Source: Dongia_A sp035695765
GTDB taxonomy: Bacteria; Pseudomonadota; Alphaproteobacteria; Dongiales; Dongiaceae
Direction: 5' to 3'
DNA length: 64,000 nt
NCBI GenBank assembly: GCA_035695765.1
Contig: DASRRI010000088.1
Coordinates: forward strand, 1 to 64,000
The notes beneath the pieces were generated by a model that worked only from the letters and a program-made list of their open reading frames with translations, ran no database searches and was not told where the DNA came from. The translations under genes and the position numbers were made by a program. Shown in pieces: positions 52,901-62,351 of this stretch. Position 1 is the first letter of the stretch, and each line of letters starts with the position of its first letter.

Positions 52901-54034
52901 ATGGGATCAAAATCTGTGATCGCGACGGATGTCAGCAAATTAATTGACCTCGCGCGCAACCGGACGGCCGAGGGCCGCAACGCCCTGGTCAGTGCGATCG
53001 GCGACTTGATCGACGAGAGCGAACGGCAATTCAGCGCCCAGGAAATGGCGCTGATGAACGACATCCTCAAGAAACTGATCAACGACGTTGCGGGGCCGAT
53101 CCGGAAGTCCCTGGCCGACAAACTGGCGCGCACCAACAGCGCCCCGGTTGAAGTCATCGAGATCCTCGCCAATGATGAGATCGATATTGCCTCACCGATC
53201 CTTCAGCACAGCGAGCTGCTGAGCGACCGCATCCTGATCGACGTCATCCGCAAGCGCACGCGCAGCCATCGCCTCGCCATCGCCATGCGCAAGCATGTCA
53301 GCAACGGCGTGTGTGATGCCCTGGTGGAGCCCAAGGAGCCGGACGTCATCAAGCGCCTGCTCGAAAATCATGGCGCAGAGATTTCGCAGGCCACCCTCGC
53401 CTATCTGGTCGACCAGTCGGTCACGGTCGACGAGTTCCAAGAGCCGCTGCTGCGCCGCAACGACCTCAACGCCGATCTGGCGAAGCGCATGTATCTTCAT
53501 GTCTCCGCCGGACTGCGCGATTTCATCCTGGCGCATTTCAACGTCGATCGCGCCGAACTCGATGCCGCCCTCGCGCAAGTGACGACGGAAGCGCTCGAAA
53601 AAGCGACCGCCGAGAACCACGTCGATGCCGCGCAGGCACTGGCCGACAAGCTGGCGCAACGCCAGGAGCTCACTCATGATCTGGTGGTCCAGACGCTCCG
53701 TCGTGGTGAGGTTCCCTTGTTCGAAGCGATGATGAGCCAACTGACCACCCTGCCGCAGGAGCTCGCCTGCCGCCTGATGTACGAAGAGGAAGCGGACGGC
53801 TTCGTGATCGCCGCCCGCGTCAGCGGCTTCGACCGCTCGACCTTCACCACTCTGTTCCTGCTGCTGCAGCGCATCCACCCGCGCGGCGCGGCGGACGATC
53901 CACAACAATTGCGCCGGGGGCTGGAGCTGTTCGACCGGCTGCGCCCCGAGACCGCCCGCAAGGTCGCCTCGCGCTATATGGTCAATCCTGATTTCCTGCG
54001 CGCCCTGCGGCAACGTCCCAAAGCGACGTCGTGA
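52901..54034 (+). CDS. DUF2336 domain-containing protein
   Basis: A 377-residue all-helical protein of the DUF2336 family, found mainly in alphaproteobacteria. Repeated helical units are visible: KLIDLARNRTAEGRNALVSAIGDL, GPIRKSLADKLARTNSAPVEVIEILANDEIDIASPIL, and LSDRILIDVIRKRTRSHRLAIAMRKHVS. Repeats of this kind suggest a HEAT-like solenoid for protein contact. The ATG at 52901 is preferred over GTG at 52871. It precedes the histidine kinase by ten bases, so the two may act in one signalling path. Confidence 0.85.
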   Translation: MGSKSVIATDVSKLIDLARNRTAEGRNALVSAIGDLIDESERQFSAQEMALMNDILKKLINDVAGPIRKSLADKLARTNSAPVEVIEILANDEIDIASPILQHSELLSDRILIDVIRKRTRSHRLAIAMRKHVSNGVCDALVEPKEPDVIKRLLENHGAEISQATLAYLVDQSVTVDEFQEPLLRRNDLNADLAKRMYLHVSAGLRDFILAHFNVDRAELDAALAQVTTEALEKATAENHVDAAQALADKLAQRQELTHDLVVQTLRRGEVPLFEAMMSQLTTLPQELACRLMYEEEADGFVIAARVSGFDRSTFTTLFLLLQRIHPRGAADDPQQLRRGLELFDRLRPETARKVASRYMVNPDFLRALRQRPKATS

Positions 54035-54044
54035 GCGCCGGCTG

Positions 54045-55565
54045 ATGACATCGTCGTCGCCACGGTCCGACGCTCTCGATCCGGCGACACGCGAACGCAA
54101 CGATCTTGCCGAGGCGTTCGCGCGGATCCTGCTCTCCGAAGGCCCGATCGCTGCGCAGGCTCCCGTCTTCTTCCAGGAGCCGGACGGTACCTTGATCTGG
54201 CCCAATGACGGCTATTACAGCCTGGCAGCCTTGCTGGTGAATTCATCCGAAGCGCAGCGCCTGCTGCATCCGAATCCCACCGACGCACCCATCAACACGA
54301 CCTCCTGGACCCAATCGGCGCGCGCCATCGCCAACGGGCGGCCCGTCACCATCCGTGCCAGCTATGCCAACATCGTCTACGGTGCGCGACAGAAGCCGGC
54401 CCTTGCCGGCTTTGTTCAAGTCGTGCCGGATGAATCGGATCTCGCGATGCGCCAGATGGCGACGCAGGAGCGGCTCGAGGACATCATCCGCCTGGTCTCG
54501 GACTGGGTCTGGGAGATCGATCCCGACGGCATTCTGACGACAGTGTCCGACCGGGTGCAGCGCGCCACTGGCTATCATCCGCGCGAGCTGATCGGGACGC
54601 CGTTGGTACGCCTCGTTTCCGACAGCGCGGCAGCGGAATCGCTCCTCGCACGCCTGCAGACGCTCGCTCCCTTCCGCGAATTTGCGCTCCCGGTCCGCGC
54701 CAAGGATGACAGCGACAAGACCTTCCTGACCAGCGCGGTCCCCGTGTTCGATCCCGATGGCGGCCGCCATCTCGGCTATCGCGGGACTGCCAGCGACATC
54801 ACCGACCTGACCGAGCGCGAACGCTCGATCCTCGCTGCCAAGGAAGCGGCCGAGCAGGCCAGCCGGTCCAAGACGAAGTTCCTTGCCAGCATGAGCCATG
54901 AGCTGCGCACGCCGCTTAATGCCATCATCGGCTTCTCCGACATGATGGCGCTTGCCATTCACGGCCCGATGGGCGCACCGGCCTATGAGCAATATGCCGC
55001 CGACATCAACGGCAGCGCCAAGCACCTGCTCTCCATCATCAACGACATTCTCGACATCGCGAAGATCGAAGCCGGACGGCTGGACCTGATCGAGGAAGAG
55101 ACGCCGATCGCCAGCCTGTGCGACATCGCGCTGAAGCTGATCCAGGAGCGCGCGCACGAGCAGCATGTCACGCTCAAGTTCGAGCCCGGCCCGAACCTGC
55201 CCAACGTCATGGTCGATCAGCGCGCCATGCGCCAGGTGCTGCTGAACCTGCTGTCCAATGCCGTCAAGTTCACCAAGCCCGGCGGCGAGGTGACGCTGCG
55301 CGCGCAGCTCTCCATGGATGACGAGCTGCTGCTGCAAGTCTGCGACACCGGCATCGGCATGCGCGAGGAAGACCTCCACCGCGTGCTCGAGCCATTCGTC
55401 CAGCTCGAGAACGAGCTCACCCGGCGCTATGAGGGTACCGGCCTCGGCCTCTCGCTGTCCAAGCAATTGATCGAGCTGCACGGCGGCCGCATCGGCCTCG
55501 TCAGCAAGCCGAACTTCGGCACTACCGTGACGGTCTATCTGCCGGCGAGCCGGCTACGGCGTTAG
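54045..55565 (+). CDS. PAS-domain sensor histidine kinase
   Basis: A 506-residue cytoplasmic kinase without membrane segments. A PAS domain covers about 143-260 (RLEDIIRLVSDWVWEIDPDG, RRHLGYRGTASDITD-like end). The dimerisation domain has the phosphoacceptor H285 in SMSHELRTPLNAIIGFSDMM. The ATP domain shows NLLSNAVKFT, DTGIGM and GTGLGLSLSKQLIELHGG. No response regulator is adjacent. The N-terminal 120 residues may be another degenerate PAS-like module. Confidence 0.92.
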   Translation: MTSSSPRSDALDPATRERNDLAEAFARILLSEGPIAAQAPVFFQEPDGTLIWPNDGYYSLAALLVNSSEAQRLLHPNPTDAPINTTSWTQSARAIANGRPVTIRASYANIVYGARQKPALAGFVQVVPDESDLAMRQMATQERLEDIIRLVSDWVWEIDPDGILTTVSDRVQRATGYHPRELIGTPLVRLVSDSAAAESLLARLQTLAPFREFALPVRAKDDSDKTFLTSAVPVFDPDGGRHLGYRGTASDITDLTERERSILAAKEAAEQASRSKTKFLASMSHELRTPLNAIIGFSDMMALAIHGPMGAPAYEQYAADINGSAKHLLSIINDILDIAKIEAGRLDLIEEETPIASLCDIALKLIQERAHEQHVTLKFEPGPNLPNVMVDQRAMRQVLLNLLSNAVKFTKPGGEVTLRAQLSMDDELLLQVCDTGIGMREEDLHRVLEPFVQLENELTRRYEGTGLGLSLSKQLIELHGGRIGLVSKPNFGTTVTVYLPASRLRR

Positions 55566-55578
55566 CGACTCACAATAT

Positions 55579-55609
55579 CGCCACCCCAAAGCTGCGCTCT
55601 GAGGTGGCG
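55579..55609. terminator. Weak hairpin between convergent genes
   Basis: CGCCACC and GGTGGCG pair across a 17-base loop in the 68-base gap between the kinase and the convergent aminotransferase. No T tract follows. Confidence 0.3.
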
Positions 55610-55633
55610 GAGTTCGCCGAGGGAGGCTCGACG

Positions 55634-56824
55634 TTAGGCTGCTGCGCGGCGTTCTTCGACGACTGACAGATGGCTCAGTGCCGCCAGCACGCCGCCGGTG
55701 CGATGCGGCACCTTGGCGAGCGACAGGCCCATCTCCACGCCGCTCAGCGTGCCGGCCAGCATCAAATCGTTGAAATCGCCAAGGTGGCCGATGCGGAACA
55801 CCTTGTCCGCCAGCTTGCCGAGGCCCGCCCCGAGCGACATGTTGAAACGCTCGAGGATGGTCTTGCGTAAACCATCAGCCGAATATCCTTCAGGTGCGAA
55901 CACCGCCGTCACCGATTGGCTGTATTCGGTGGGCTCCGCGCACACCGTGTCGAGCCCCCAGGCCCGGACGGCGCGGCGCGTCGCTTCGGCATGGCGGGCA
56001 TGGCGGGCGAAGATGTTTTCCAGCCCCTCCTCCGCGATCATGTCGAGCGCTTCCTTGAGCCCGAAGAAGAGATTGCAGGCCGGCGTATAGGGCAGATTGC
56101 CGGCGCCATTCGCGGCGGCCAGCATCGGCTCCCAATCCCAGAAGGCGCGCGGCAGTGTGGCGGTTTTCATGGCGGCGCGCGCCTTTTCGCTCGCGGCAAC
56201 GAAGGCCAAGCCCGTTGGCAACATCAGCCCCTTCTGCGAACCAGCGATGACCACATCCACGCCCCACTCGTCCATGCGCATATCCGCGCTGCCGAGCGAT
56301 GAGATCGTATCCAGCATCAGCAGGGCCGGATGGCCGGCGCGATCGATCGCCTTGCGGATTTCGCCGACGCGGCTCATCACGCCGTTGGAGGTCTCGTTGT
56401 GGACCAGCAGGATCGCCTTGATCTTGTGGGCCTTGTCGGCGGTCAGCACGGCTTCGACCGCTTCGGGCGACGGCGCGCGGCGCCAGTCAGTCGCCAGCAT
56501 CTGCACATCGAGGCCGAGCTTGTGGGCCATGTTGCCCCACAGGACCGCGAACTGGCCGGTATCGAAGGTCAGCACCTGGTCGCCGGGCGACAGCGTGTTG
56601 ACCAGCGCGGATTCCCACCCGCCGGTGCCAGAAGCCGGGAAGATCATCACCGGCTCGCGCGTCTTGAAGATCGGGCGCACGCGCTCGAACACTTCGGCCT
56701 GCAGCTTTGCCCAGGCGGGACCGCGATGATCCAGGACAGGCTGCGCAATGGCGCGCAGGATGCGGTCCGGGATGTTGCTAGGCCCGGGAACCTGCAGGAA
56801 ATGGCGGCCAGCTTGGTAGGTCAT
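55634..56824 (-). CDS. Serine-glyoxylate aminotransferase
   Basis: A 396-residue fold-type I class V aminotransferase. The PLP lysine is K198 in GSQKGLMLPTGLAF, and FLQVPGPSNIPDRILRAIAQPVLDHRGP at the start and FPASGTGGWESALVNTLSPGD are typical of SgaA-type enzymes. They convert serine and glyoxylate to hydroxypyruvate and glycine, in the serine cycle or in glyoxylate detoxification. Other serine-cycle genes are not present here, so the second role is as likely. Confidence 0.9.
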   Translation of the reverse strand: MTYQAGRHFLQVPGPSNIPDRILRAIAQPVLDHRGPAWAKLQAEVFERVRPIFKTREPVMIFPASGTGGWESALVNTLSPGDQVLTFDTGQFAVLWGNMAHKLGLDVQMLATDWRRAPSPEAVEAVLTADKAHKIKAILLVHNETSNGVMSRVGEIRKAIDRAGHPALLMLDTISSLGSADMRMDEWGVDVVIAGSQKGLMLPTGLAFVAASEKARAAMKTATLPRAFWDWEPMLAAANGAGNLPYTPACNLFFGLKEALDMIAEEGLENIFARHARHAEATRRAVRAWGLDTVCAEPTEYSQSVTAVFAPEGYSADGLRKTILERFNMSLGAGLGKLADKVFRIGHLGDFNDLMLAGTLSGVEMGLSLAKVPHRTGGVLAALSHLSVVEERRAAA

Positions 56825-56932
56825 GCTCGTGCTCCTTCGGGGCGTAGAACGGCACGAGGAAGACGCTATCGACGCTCAGCCCTGCGAACTAAGCGGATTG
56901 CGACGCCGCGAAGCGACGAAACGACTCCTGGT

Positions 56933-59023
56933 CTAATGGCCGAGAACGACCAAGGCATCCACCGCGACCGCCCCGTCGGCGCGCACCATCAGCGGATTGA
57001 CATCGAGCTCGAGCAGCGTGCCGCGATTGGCTTCGGCGAACGCGGCGATCGCCATGATGCTTTTTACCAGCGCGGCCATGTCGGCGGCGGGCTTGCCGCG
57101 ATAGCCAGCCAGGAGCTTCGCGATCTTGAGGCCGCGAATGGCGGCTTCGACCTCGTCGGCCGATGTCGGCAGCAGCAGCATCGCAGCATCCTCGACCAGC
57201 TCGACCAGGATGCCGCCCGCGCCAACGACCAGTGCGAGGCCGAATTGTGGGTCGCGCTGGATGCCGACGATCAGCTCGGCCACCACGTCGCCGACCATGC
57301 GCTCGACCAGCACCCGCTCGATGTGCGCGCCCTTGAGATAGGAGCCAACGGACCTTTCCATCCGCGCCAGCGCGGCTTCGACATCCACCGCGGATTTCAG
57401 ATTGATCGCGACCGCCCCCGCTTCAGTCTTGTGCGCGATCAGCGGCTCGGCGACTTTCAGCACGACCGGGAAGCCGAGCGCCTCCGCTGCCTTGGCGGCG
57501 TCGGCGAGCGTGACCACGCGGCTCTCCGGTACAGCGAGACCGAAGCCCGCCAACAATTTCTTGCCCTCGACCTCGGGGAGCACGCGCTTTGTCGGTCCTG
57601 CGGCCGGCGTCACGGGAATTGCGGCGGATGCGACCTTCGCCTTGCGCTGCGCGAAGCGATGGACCGAGGCGAAGGCGTTCAGCGCCTCTTCCAGCCCCTG
57701 CATCGGCGCGCCCTTGGCGGCGATCACTTCAGTCCTCGCATGCGCCGGCAGCAACTCCGACAAGGTCGAGGTGACGATTGGCATTTTTCCGTGCGCGGTA
57801 CAGGCCCTCAGCAATGCGCGTACCGAAGCGAGGCAAGCCGCCTCGGTTTCCGGGCCATCGGTGGCGAAATCGATCACCAGCATGCCGGCATCGAAATCGC
57901 CGCGCATCACGGTGGAGAAGCACTTGACAAGCAGATCCTCGTGGCCCCAGAGCGAGGTGTTGTAGTCGAGCGGGTTGGACACCGTCGCAAAGTTCGGCAA
58001 CTGCGTGCGCAGGTCGTCGGCCTGGCCAGCGGAGAAACCCGGCAGCGGGATGCCGAGCGTGTCACAGAGGTCGGCGGTCAGAAGGCATTCACCGCCCGAG
58101 CAGGTGAAGACCGCCAGCCGGTCGCCCTTCGGCAGGCCCGCGGTCGAGACCAGCTTCAGCGTCTCCAGCAACTGCGGAACGGAATGGACGCGGATGATGC
58201 CGAGCCGCTCGAACAGCGCGTCATACATCTTGTCGCTGCCGGCCAGCGACCCGGTGTGGCTCATCGCGAATTGCGCGCCGAGCTCGGAATTGCCGGCTTT
58301 CAGCGCCACCAGCGGCTTGCCTCGCTGCAGCGCCTTGGCAGCAGCGCGGCTGAAGGCCGGCACGTCCTTGATGCCCTCGAGATAAAGCCCGATCGCCGTG
58401 ACTTTCGGATCGTCGGCCAGGGCATCGACGTAGTCGGCCGCATTCAGGATCGCCTGGTTGCCGGAGCTGATCACGTAGGCGAAGGGCACCGAGCGGTCAT
58501 TGCGACTCAAATTGAGCGCGATATTGCCGCTTTGCATGACGATGGCGCAGCCAGTCTCGACCTGATGCCCGAGTGCGCCAGTCGGCCACAGGCAGACCCC
58601 ATCTACAAAATTGAGCAGGCCGTAGCAATTAGGCCCAACCACTGCGAGATCGCCGGCGGCATCGATGAATTCCGACTGCAAGGCAACGCCCTCACCGCCG
58701 ACTTCGGTATAGCCGGCGGCATAGCAGATGGCCCCGCCCCCGCCACGCGCGCTCAACTGCCGGACAACGTCGATGGTCGCCTCGCGTGGAACGGCGATGA
58801 AGGTCGCGTCGGGGGCTTCCGGAAGGTCGGCAATCGAGGCGTAGCATCTGCGCCCGCCCAGCTCCGGATATTTCGGATTGACGACCCAGACCTCGCCGGT
58901 GAAGCCGGTGTCCGCACAGCGCCGGATTGAATCCGCCATCGCCTGGCCGCCGACGATAGCGACGTGCCGCGGCCGCAACAGACGCCGCAAATTACGCTGA
59001 CGCGGTGATAAATCGGCGTCCAT
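56933..59023 (-). CDS. Fused NDP-forming acyl-CoA synthetase
   Basis: A 696-residue fusion of the two subunits of NDP-forming acyl-CoA synthetases. The N-terminal CoA-binding domain starts RNLRRLLRPRHVAIVGG, then a succinyl-CoA-synthetase-like middle (VFTCSGGECLLTADLCDTLGIPL), and an ATP-grasp C-terminal part (AEALGFPVVLKVAEPLIAHKTEAGAVAINL, LVVGAGGILVELVEDAAM). There is no acetyltransferase domain, so it is not a protein acetylase of the Pat type. Acyl substrate unknown; 108 bases separate it from the aminotransferase. Confidence 0.88.
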   Translation of the reverse strand: MDADLSPRQRNLRRLLRPRHVAIVGGQAMADSIRRCADTGFTGEVWVVNPKYPELGGRRCYASIADLPEAPDATFIAVPREATIDVVRQLSARGGGGAICYAAGYTEVGGEGVALQSEFIDAAGDLAVVGPNCYGLLNFVDGVCLWPTGALGHQVETGCAIVMQSGNIALNLSRNDRSVPFAYVISSGNQAILNAADYVDALADDPKVTAIGLYLEGIKDVPAFSRAAAKALQRGKPLVALKAGNSELGAQFAMSHTGSLAGSDKMYDALFERLGIIRVHSVPQLLETLKLVSTAGLPKGDRLAVFTCSGGECLLTADLCDTLGIPLPGFSAGQADDLRTQLPNFATVSNPLDYNTSLWGHEDLLVKCFSTVMRGDFDAGMLVIDFATDGPETEAACLASVRALLRACTAHGKMPIVTSTLSELLPAHARTEVIAAKGAPMQGLEEALNAFASVHRFAQRKAKVASAAIPVTPAAGPTKRVLPEVEGKKLLAGFGLAVPESRVVTLADAAKAAEALGFPVVLKVAEPLIAHKTEAGAVAINLKSAVDVEAALARMERSVGSYLKGAHIERVLVERMVGDVVAELIVGIQRDPQFGLALVVGAGGILVELVEDAAMLLLPTSADEVEAAIRGLKIAKLLAGYRGKPAADMAALVKSIMAIAAFAEANRGTLLELDVNPLMVRADGAVAVDALVVLGH

Positions 59024-59332
59024 TTACTGATCCTTAGCGCCACCGGCCGCAACTATTGGGCTCGGGTGTTAGCAGACTAGATGAAGTCCGGGAAGGTCTG
59101 GGCGCGACCCTGGAACGCGGCGCCGCGACGGGCTCACACTCAAGTTGAGGTGAATTGCCCGGAACGCCCTTTTCCGGCCACTCTCAGGAACGGCAATGTG
59201 CGTGAGAATGGTCACACAATGTCTTGAAATCGCGGATATTTGCCGTTTGGCGTATGGTATCGCGGCGACTCGAGACGTAAATTCAGAAACATCTCGAATG
59301 TCTCGAGTCGAGCATTCCTTGAGGATTGAGCT
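59024..59332. promoter_or_regulatory. Divergent gap with an 11-bp inverted repeat
   Basis: No gene is seen in these 309 bases. CGACTCGAGAC (59266-59276) is repeated as its exact reverse complement at 59300-59310, with 23 bases between, ending 22 bases before the TAXI gene start. Each arm also holds the palindrome CTCGAG. This could be a regulator site or an RNA hairpin near the translation start. Confidence 0.5.
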
Positions 59333-60406
59333 GTGAGGGCGTTCAAGGCCGCTTCCGGCATGAGGGCCAGGATGATCAAGCTGGGCGGCACACTGGCCGC
59401 CGGCGCCATGGCCCTTATGGTCTATTTCGTTTCCGGCTCCGCGCTCGATCAGGTTTTTGCTCAGGAAATCGCCTATTTCCGCATCGGCGCGGGCGCCCCG
59501 GGGTCGACGCTCTACAATCTCGCCGGCCAGATCGCGGGCGACATCAGCAATCCGCCCGGTTCGCGCCAGTGCGACAATGACGGGCCATGCGGCGTAGAGG
59601 GGTTGATCGGCCTGGCGCAGACCACCACGGATCCGGTGGACAGCCTGCAGTCAGTCGAAGGCGGCATGCTGGAATCGGCGATCGTCTCCGCCGACACCGC
59701 GGATGCCGCGCTGCAAGGCACCGGCCCGTTCAAGAAGTCTGGTCCGATGCAGGATCTGCGCGCCATCGCCAATGTGGGCCAGCTGGTCATGCATGTGCTG
59801 GTGGCAAAGGACGCGCAGTTCAAGGATGTCGCACACCTGAGCGGAGAGCGTATCGCGATCGGCGCCAAGGATTCCGACAATGCAGTGAGCGCCCGGTTCC
59901 TGCTCCGCGCCGCCGGGGTCAACGAGAAGAAGACCAAGCTGGTGACCGGCGACCCAGACGCGGCGGCTCACGATCTGCTGCAAGGAAAAGTCGACGCTCT
60001 GGTGCTGGTCGCGCAATTGCCGAACGGCGATGTTGCGGCTCTCATGCAGACTGGCAACTACAAGCTGCTCGGCGCGCAGATGAAGGAGGATGGCAAGAAC
60101 CCCTACGTCGTCGCCGATTTGATCCCGCATAAGCAGTATTCCGGCGCGGATGCGACGCCGGCCTTATCCTTGCCCGCCGTCTGGGTTGTGCGTGAATCGC
60201 TCTCGGGCGAGCTTGTCGACGGCCTTGCCAAGGCCTTGTGGCGCAGCGCGCTGAAGGGCGATGAGCCTGCTGCTCCCGGCAAGATACGCCTCGACGTCAA
60301 CCGCCTCAGCGTCCCGCTACATCCCGGCGCCGAGGCCGCTTTCGCCGAGCTCCGCAAGACGGAAGGCGATGCAGCGCCGGCTCCGCAGACGACCACCACG
60401 AACTAA
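59333..60406 (+). CDS. TAXI-family TRAP transporter solute-binding protein
   Basis: A 357-residue exported binding protein. The signal region (MIKLGGTLAAGAMALMVYFVSGSALDQVFAQ) precedes EIAYFRIGAGAPGSTLYNLAGQIAGDISNPPGSRQCD, the TAXI start. LSGERIAIGAKDSDNAVSARFLLRAAGV and LLQGKVDALVLVAQLPNGDVAALMQTG are conserved binding regions. The GTG start at 59333 has GAGGA upstream. The TRAP membrane component is not adjacent. The ligand is unknown, often glutamate-like in the family. Confidence 0.86.
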   Translation: MRAFKAASGMRARMIKLGGTLAAGAMALMVYFVSGSALDQVFAQEIAYFRIGAGAPGSTLYNLAGQIAGDISNPPGSRQCDNDGPCGVEGLIGLAQTTTDPVDSLQSVEGGMLESAIVSADTADAALQGTGPFKKSGPMQDLRAIANVGQLVMHVLVAKDAQFKDVAHLSGERIAIGAKDSDNAVSARFLLRAAGVNEKKTKLVTGDPDAAAHDLLQGKVDALVLVAQLPNGDVAALMQTGNYKLLGAQMKEDGKNPYVVADLIPHKQYSGADATPALSLPAVWVVRESLSGELVDGLAKALWRSALKGDEPAAPGKIRLDVNRLSVPLHPGAEAAFAELRKTEGDAAPAPQTTTTN

Positions 60407-60633
60407 CGGCGCACCGTCTCGATCCTGATCACGAACAGGCCGTCCGCTTCCTTGCTGTCCAGCAGGCGATGACCGGTGGTCTCGCAGAAATGCTTGAAGT
60501 CAGCCGGCGCGCCGGGGTCGGTCGCGTGAATTTCCAGCACGTCGCCGTTGGCTAGGTCCTTGATCAGCTTGCGCGCTTTGAGGACCGGTAGCGGACATTT
60601 CATGCCGCGCGCGTCGAAATGATGCATATTCAT
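60403..60633 (-). CDS. TusA/SirA-family sulfurtransferase
   Basis: A 76-residue protein of the sulfur-carrier fold. The family motif CPLPVLKARK gives the sulfur-accepting C13. The TDPGAPADFKHFCETTGHRLL part matches the second half of TusA proteins. It probably relays sulfur for tRNA or cofactor modification, though many paralogues have other uses. The ATG overlaps the upstream transporter stop as ATGA. Confidence 0.9.
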   Translation of the reverse strand: MNMHHFDARGMKCPLPVLKARKLIKDLANGDVLEIHATDPGAPADFKHFCETTGHRLLDSKEADGLFVIRIETVRR

Positions 60634-61562
60634 GCCCTGCCCGTCTCTCCCCTGGTCTGGCCTGCCGGCGCATGCGCGCCGAACAGGATTTCCAGCACGC
60701 CGGCCGACACGATGACAAGCCCGCCGATCGCCTCGCGCCAACCGAATGGATAGTCGGTCCAGATTGCCGCGGTGACGACACCCACCACCACCTCCGCCAT
60801 GAACAGCATGCTGGCGCGGGTCGGCGACAGGCGCGCCGCCGCCCAGAAGCTCAGCAGCAATCCCGGCACCACCCAGATGCCCGCGACGATCATGACCCAA
60901 AGGATTGCAACCGGCCAATTCACCACCGACCAATCCGCCTGAGCCGGAAAAATGCCGAGTGCGAGGATTGCGCCGCCGAAGATCATCGCCGCCACATATT
61001 GCAGGAACGCCTTTTCCACCATGCGGACATGAGGCGTCATCCGCATCGTGACCAGCCCGACCGCCCAGCAGAATCCGGCGATGAGCCCGCCCCATTCCGC
61101 GACGCTGCGCGGCAGAGGCAGGCCCTCTCCTTGATAATTCAGGATCACCATGCCGGTCAGTCCCACGATCAAGGCCGCGCCGCGGCCTGGCGTGATCCGC
61201 GTCTTCAGGATGATGCGCTCCAGCAGAACGCTCCATACCGGATTGACGTAGAACAACAGCACGATGCGCGCGACGTCGCCGTAGACCACGCTGGCGGCAT
61301 AGAGGTAGTTACAGATCCCCGTCGAGATGCCGAGCCACAGCAGTGGCCAGCCGCCTGCGACCAACCCGCGGCCGCCGTCGCGCAGGATGAGTGGCAGCAC
61401 CAGGATCGCCGGCATGCCATAGACTATCCACGCGACCCAGGCGCCGGACAATCCGCTGCCATAGGCGGCCGTCAGCGGCATCCACATGGAGCCCCAGAAC
61501 GCCGCGGATACAATGATCGCCAGGCTGGGCAGCAACGTCGATTGGCGTACGGCAATGGTCAA
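60630..61562 (-). CDS. EamA/DMT-family transporter
   Basis: A 310-residue membrane protein with about ten helices in two EamA repeats (first half LPSLAIIVSAAFWGSMWMPL to ILNYQG, second AEWGGLIAGFCWAVGLVTMRM to IVSAGVLEILFG). Family members export small metabolites such as amino acids. Its start overlaps the preceding PhnD-like gene by four bases and its stop overlaps tusA, so the three are co-translated. Confidence 0.88.
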   Translation of the reverse strand: MTIAVRQSTLLPSLAIIVSAAFWGSMWMPLTAAYGSGLSGAWVAWIVYGMPAILVLPLILRDGGRGLVAGGWPLLWLGISTGICNYLYAASVVYGDVARIVLLFYVNPVWSVLLERIILKTRITPGRGAALIVGLTGMVILNYQGEGLPLPRSVAEWGGLIAGFCWAVGLVTMRMTPHVRMVEKAFLQYVAAMIFGGAILALGIFPAQADWSVVNWPVAILWVMIVAGIWVVPGLLLSFWAAARLSPTRASMLFMAEVVVGVVTAAIWTDYPFGWREAIGGLVIVSAGVLEILFGAHAPAGQTRGETGRA

Positions 61563-62350
61563 TTGGTCACCAACGAACCGGCACGATCCGCCTCGCGCTC
61601 CATCTCCAACATGCGGTCATAGGCCTGCAGCGGCACGATCTCCATGCCCGCGATCAGCAGCGAAGATCGCACTTCGGCCAGCGCCGGATCGGCAATCGCG
61701 GCCTGCAACCCGTCGCGCAGCTTCTGGAGATCCGCCGAAGCGATGTCGCGCCGCGTGACATAGGGCAGCGCCGGCGCGCTCGCGCTCTTGGCAATCACCT
61801 GCAAGGGCGCGACTTCGTCGGGCGCCACGGCCCCAACAAGAGCGTAGGTGATACAATCGATCGCTGCGACATCGGCGCGCTTTTCCCGCACTGCCGCAAC
61901 GGATTTCCGGTGTCCGCCGGTCTCCACGATGCGCGCGGGGGCACGCTTGCCAATCAAAGCGTGGCGCAGCGCATTCCAGCCCGATTGCGAATCATGGCCG
62001 TTGATCGCGGCGACCTTGCCGGCCACGTCGTCCAGGCTGCGCACAGCAGAGTCCCGCCGGGCCACGATGACGCTGTGATAGGTGGCGCCGACGCAGCCGT
62101 CGACGGCGTAGACCGGCGTCGCGACCAAAGTCACGCGGTCCCTTAGCAGATGCGTCAGCGGAAAGCCGCAGGTCTGCGCGATGAAGAGATCGGGCGCCAG
62201 CCACAGCTCGTAGAGATCCTCCTCTGTGTCCCCTCGCTCGGGAATGTCGCCGAGGCCTGCCGCCCGCCAATGCCGCGACAGGCCGACCCACCAGGCATCG
62301 CGCGCGGCGACGCGTTCCGGCATGTCATACATCGAGATCATGGCGCGCAT
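61559..62350 (-). CDS. PhnD-like substrate-binding-fold protein without signal peptide
   Basis: A 263-residue protein of the phosphonate-binding-like fold. Conserved strings are DLFIAQTCGFPLTH, YHSVIVARRDSAVRSLDDVAGKVAAINGHDSQSGWNALRHAL and RADVAAIDCITYALV. Ordinary PhnD proteins are exported, but here the N-terminus (MISMYDMPERVAARDAWW) has no signal or lipobox, so the protein should stay in the cytoplasm. ATG at 62341 is an alternative. It is coupled to an EamA transporter rather than to ABC permeases. Function unknown. Confidence 0.8.
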   Translation of the reverse strand: MRAMISMYDMPERVAARDAWWVGLSRHWRAAGLGDIPERGDTEEDLYELWLAPDLFIAQTCGFPLTHLLRDRVTLVATPVYAVDGCVGATYHSVIVARRDSAVRSLDDVAGKVAAINGHDSQSGWNALRHALIGKRAPARIVETGGHRKSVAAVREKRADVAAIDCITYALVGAVAPDEVAPLQVIAKSASAPALPYVTRRDIASADLQKLRDGLQAAIADPALAEVRSSLLIAGMEIVPLQAYDRMLEMEREADRAGSLVTN

Positions 62351-62351
62351 G

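Noticed and set aside
55634..59023. A serine-cycle gene cluster
   Set aside because: Only the aminotransferase fits. The adjacent ligase is a generic fused NDP-forming synthetase rather than the two-subunit malate thiokinase, and no other cycle genes are present.
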